Below, in pieces: positions 12,033 through 14,241 of a DNA stretch of 14,241 nt. The translations under genes were made by a program, and so were the position numbers. The stretch covers positions 1 to 14,241 of the forward strand of contig JBAZZL010000029.1 in NCBI GenBank assembly GCA_041658785.1, read 5' to 3'. Within the stretch, counting starts at the first letter, position 1. Each line of letters begins with the position of its first letter. The notes beneath the pieces were generated by a model. That model ran no database searches. It was not told the DNA's origin and worked only from the letters and a program-made list of their open reading frames with translations. This stretch comes from JAHJGG01 sp041658785 (lineage in GTDB: Bacteria; Patescibacteriota; Patescibacteriia; Magasanikbacterales; UBA922).

Positions 12033-12168
12033 AATTCACCTAATTGTCTAATTCACCTAATTCACCTAATAAAATTTTCAACTTCCAATACACCAAATCA
12101 AACAATTGGACATTGGTAATTTGGAATTTTATTAGAAATTAGGTGAATTAGGTGAATTAGGTGAATTT
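12033..12168. repeat. Inverted array of 9-bp AATTAGGTG units
   Basis: AATTAGGTG is repeated three times at 12137-12163, with the complementary ATTCACCTA words at 12033-12067; the inner parts (around 12070-12090 and 12107-12135) also resemble each other in inverted order. Related words occur at 4450-4474 and 4595-4610. The stop codon of the trpF-trpB gene (12157-12159) lies inside the array, so the last residues KFT are repeat encoded. Confidence 0.8.
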
Positions 12169-14046
12169 ATCATCCGTCGCCCTTTTCCTCAAATACTCTT
12201 TCCACCCTTCATCACGAAGAGCTTCAGCCACAATAAAAATATCCTTATCTCCCCGTCCCGAAACATTCACGACAATGATTTTGTCTTTATTTAATTTGGG
12301 CGCCAATTTAATCGCTTCCGCCACCGCGTGCGCTGATTCTAACGCTGAAAAAATTCCTTCGGTTCGGGCCAGCGTTTTGAACGCGGCCAAGACCTCGGCG
12401 TCGGTCGCGTAAGTATATTGGACTCGACCGCGCTCAAATAAATAGGCGTGTTCGGGCCCGATGCCGGCGTAATCAAGGCCGGCGGCAAGAGAGTGCGTGC
12501 GTTCAATCTGTCCGTCTTCGTTCTGCAAAAAATACGACTTGTAGCCCTCCGCCACTCCGACCTTGCCCTCGCCTTGCAAACGGGCCGCGTGGCCGCCGGT
12601 TTTTTCTATGCCCTTTCCGCCCGCTTCCACGCCAATCATTTTTACGCTTTGATCATCCAAAAACGCGTTAAACAGCCCGATCGCGTTGCTGCCGCCGCCC
12701 ACGCAGGCGACTAAATAATCGGGCAATCTTCCCTCCCGTTCGCGCAACTGTTCTTTCACTTCCAAACCAACGACATGCTGAAAATCCCGCACCATGGTCG
12801 GGTACGGATGCGGCCCCAGCGCCGAGCCCAATAGATAATAACTGTCCTGAATATTTTCGGCCCAATCCTGAATCGCCGCCGTCACCGCGTCTTTCAGGCG
12901 CTGGTCGCCGTACTCAACCGGTATTACTTTCGCTCCCAATTGTTCCATCCAAAAAACATTCGGCCGCTGGCGGTCGTAATCAATCGCTCCCATGTACACC
13001 GCGCAGTCAAAACCAAACTTGGCCGCCACCGTGGCCGTGGCGAGCCCGTGCTGGCCCGCGCCGGTTTCGGCGATCAGCCGTTTCTTTCCCATCCGCTTGG
13101 CCATGAGCGCCTGCCCCAGACAATGATTGATTTTGTGCGCGCCGGTGTGATTCAGCCCTTCGTTTTTCAGATAAATTTTCGCCCCGCCCAATTTTTCCGT
13201 TAAATTTTTGGCAAAATACAACGGCGTGGGCCGGCCCGAATAATTTTTGTACAAATCAAAAAGTTCGGCGGCAAAAGCCGGATCATTTTTCGCTTCGCGG
13301 TATTCTCGTTCCAATTCTTTGAGCGCGGGCAAAATCAGCTCCGGCGCGTAACGTCCGCCGTACTGCCCAAAATAACCGTTCTGGTCCGCGTCATAATTGG
13401 TCGCGCCAAAAAATTGCTTCATCTTTTTCTTTGGTTCGCTTCGCGCCGCGGCCATCGCCCGCTTCACCAAATGAATGTCTTTTTTCCCGGGAACTGTTTC
13501 CAATTTGCTGTTCATATCAATAATGCTCGGCTGCAGCCTTTCCACTGCCTGATTAACATTGTCCGGCCCCAACCCGCCGGCCAAGACATCAACCTCTACT
13601 CCGTCAAGCAGCGCGTAATCAATCTGCTCCCCGCCGCCTTGTCCGGCGTCAAACATTATTTTATCCGCCGCGCCGCGATATTTCTCCGCGCGTTCCACAT
13701 CTGATTTATTTTTAATAATAATCGCTTTCCAAACTTCGGCCGCATCTTTCAAAGATCGGCAGTAGCCGGGCGTTTCATTATCATGCAACTGCACCGCGTC
13801 CAAACCGCAATGTTTCACCGCCCAGCGCACGTAAATCTCGCTTTGATCAACAAACACTCCCACGCATTTTACTTTGGGAAACAATCCTTTGATATTTTCA
13901 ACTATCGTCTTCACCGTCTCCGGCGAAACCCGCCGCGGACTCTCCGGCGCGTCAATCACAAAACCCAAATAATCAACGCCGAGAGCGGCAATGATTTTCG
14001 CGTCTGCCAAGTTAGTAATGCCGCAGATTTTAATTTTTGGAGACAT
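12157..14046 (-). CDS. trpF-trpB: Fused phosphoribosylanthranilate isomerase and tryptophan synthase beta subunit
   Basis: 629 residues with two enzymes. Residues 1-205 are TrpF, a (beta/alpha)8 isomerase making CdRP from phosphoribosylanthranilate: KICGIT with catalytic C8, VGVFVDQ (62-68), DAVQLHD (83-89), FDAGQGGG with D133 as the likely acid, and LAGGLGPDNV (155-164). A short Lys-rich linker (about 202-212) leads to TrpB, the PLP enzyme joining indole and serine: GYFGQYGGRYAPE (224-236), GRPTPLY, LNHTGAHKINH with the PLP lysine K305, ETGAGQHG with E327 (these match E. coli K87 and E109 with one offset of 218), GGGSNAIG for the PLP phosphate, and SGRGDKD near the end. Both sites look intact. 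One frame with no internal stop or gap argues for a true fusion. No trpE, G, D or C is in the window; they may lie to the right. The ATG at 14046 lacks a Shine-Dalgarno. Confidence 0.95.
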   Translation of the reverse strand: MSPKIKICGITNLADAKIIAALGVDYLGFVIDAPESPRRVSPETVKTIVENIKGLFPKVKCVGVFVDQSEIYVRWAVKHCGLDAVQLHDNETPGYCRSLKDAAEVWKAIIIKNKSDVERAEKYRGAADKIMFDAGQGGGEQIDYALLDGVEVDVLAGGLGPDNVNQAVERLQPSIIDMNSKLETVPGKKDIHLVKRAMAAARSEPKKKMKQFFGATNYDADQNGYFGQYGGRYAPELILPALKELEREYREAKNDPAFAAELFDLYKNYSGRPTPLYFAKNLTEKLGGAKIYLKNEGLNHTGAHKINHCLGQALMAKRMGKKRLIAETGAGQHGLATATVAAKFGFDCAVYMGAIDYDRQRPNVFWMEQLGAKVIPVEYGDQRLKDAVTAAIQDWAENIQDSYYLLGSALGPHPYPTMVRDFQHVVGLEVKEQLREREGRLPDYLVACVGGGSNAIGLFNAFLDDQSVKMIGVEAGGKGIEKTGGHAARLQGEGKVGVAEGYKSYFLQNEDGQIERTHSLAAGLDYAGIGPEHAYLFERGRVQYTYATDAEVLAAFKTLARTEGIFSALESAHAVAEAIKLAPKLNKDKIIVVNVSGRGDKDIFIVAEALRDEGWKEYLRKRATDDKFT

Positions 14047-14080
14047 ATTATTTTAATCTAAAACATATTTTCCCCACGCT

Positions 14081-14226
14081 GGCGGTAGCCCGACAACCCT
14101 ATCCCCAACCCCTTTCCCTTATGAAGGGAAAGGGGCTAACGATTGGATTAAAATTAAACTCTCTTAACGGGTTCTCCTTCCCTTCATAAGGGAAGGAGAC
14201 AGAGGTAGGGTTGTCGGGCTACTGCC
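14081..14226. repeat. Large compound palindrome with two inner hairpins
   Basis: The outer arms 14081-14101 and 14206-14226 pair over 21 bp with one G-T (core TAGCCCGACAACCCTA). Inside are CCCCTTTCCCTT-ATG-AAGGGAAAGGGG (14109-14135, 12 bp) and CTCCTTCCCTT-CAT-AAGGGAAGGAG (14174-14198, 11 bp), which are variants of each other in inverted order. It lies upstream of the trpF-trpB start and fills nearly all of the right edge. I see no promoter or leader peptide in it. Confidence 0.85.
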
Positions 14227-14241
14227 CACCACAGGAAATAA

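Noticed and set aside
441..14226. CRISPR array
   Set aside because: The repeats are palindromic, of different families, and not regularly spaced with unique spacers; no cas gene is present.
14047..14241. A Trp-rich leader peptide or T-box ahead of trpF-trpB
   Set aside because: I found no short frame with clustered Trp codons and no T-box signature; the region is filled by a compound palindrome, and the true operon start is probably outside the window.

Overview
This window is an aromatic amino acid biosynthesis locus, almost entirely on the minus strand. From right to left it holds: a TrpF-TrpB fusion and trpA; a GC-rich orphan gene on the plus strand facing a TrmB-type regulator; then a ten-gene run transcribed leftwards: aroA, aroK, aroQ, aroE, DAHP synthase, aroB, an inositol-monophosphatase-family gene, aroC, a prephenate dehydratase domain (pheA) and the start of tyrA, which runs off the left edge. 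All seven steps from erythrose-4-phosphate plus PEP to chorismate are encoded here, followed by the branch enzymes towards Phe and Tyr. No chorismate mutase is visible. The standard genetic code is used, with TGA as a working stop.

The most important regulatory feature lies in front of aroA at about 9330-9488 on the minus strand. A TTGACA-17-TAAACT promoter is followed by a 16-codon peptide, MNTNTRAFYFYFWKTS, with a run of six aromatic residues. Its stop codon abuts the first arm of a mutually exclusive antiterminator/terminator pair that ends in a U-tract. This is the architecture of ribosome-mediated transcription attenuation, with Phe, Tyr and Trp all sensed by one peptide ahead of the whole shikimate operon.

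A second unusual locus is the 250-bp gap between aroC and pheA. On the plus strand it carries a 68-nt tRNA-like RNA with a good acceptor stem and T-arm but no normal D-arm or anticodon arm. It is followed by a small RNA with its own consensus promoter and terminator. The 5' part of the small RNA can pair with the tRNA-like RNA over 28 of 30 positions, counting G-U pairs.

Nearly every intergenic gap holds a palindromic repeat, from several unrelated families, and these often touch the genes. One supplies the stop codon of pheA. One adds about 45 codons to the end of aroA. One holds the stop of the trpF-trpB fusion. An 87-bp family sits exactly 25 nt from the start codons of both tyrA and DAHP synthase.

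The organism is probably an uncultivated bacterium. The TrmB-type regulator, the TrpF-TrpB fusion, weak Shine-Dalgarno signals and dense small palindromes would fit a member of the Candidate Phyla Radiation (Patescibacteria), but this is inference from general character and not from a marker gene.
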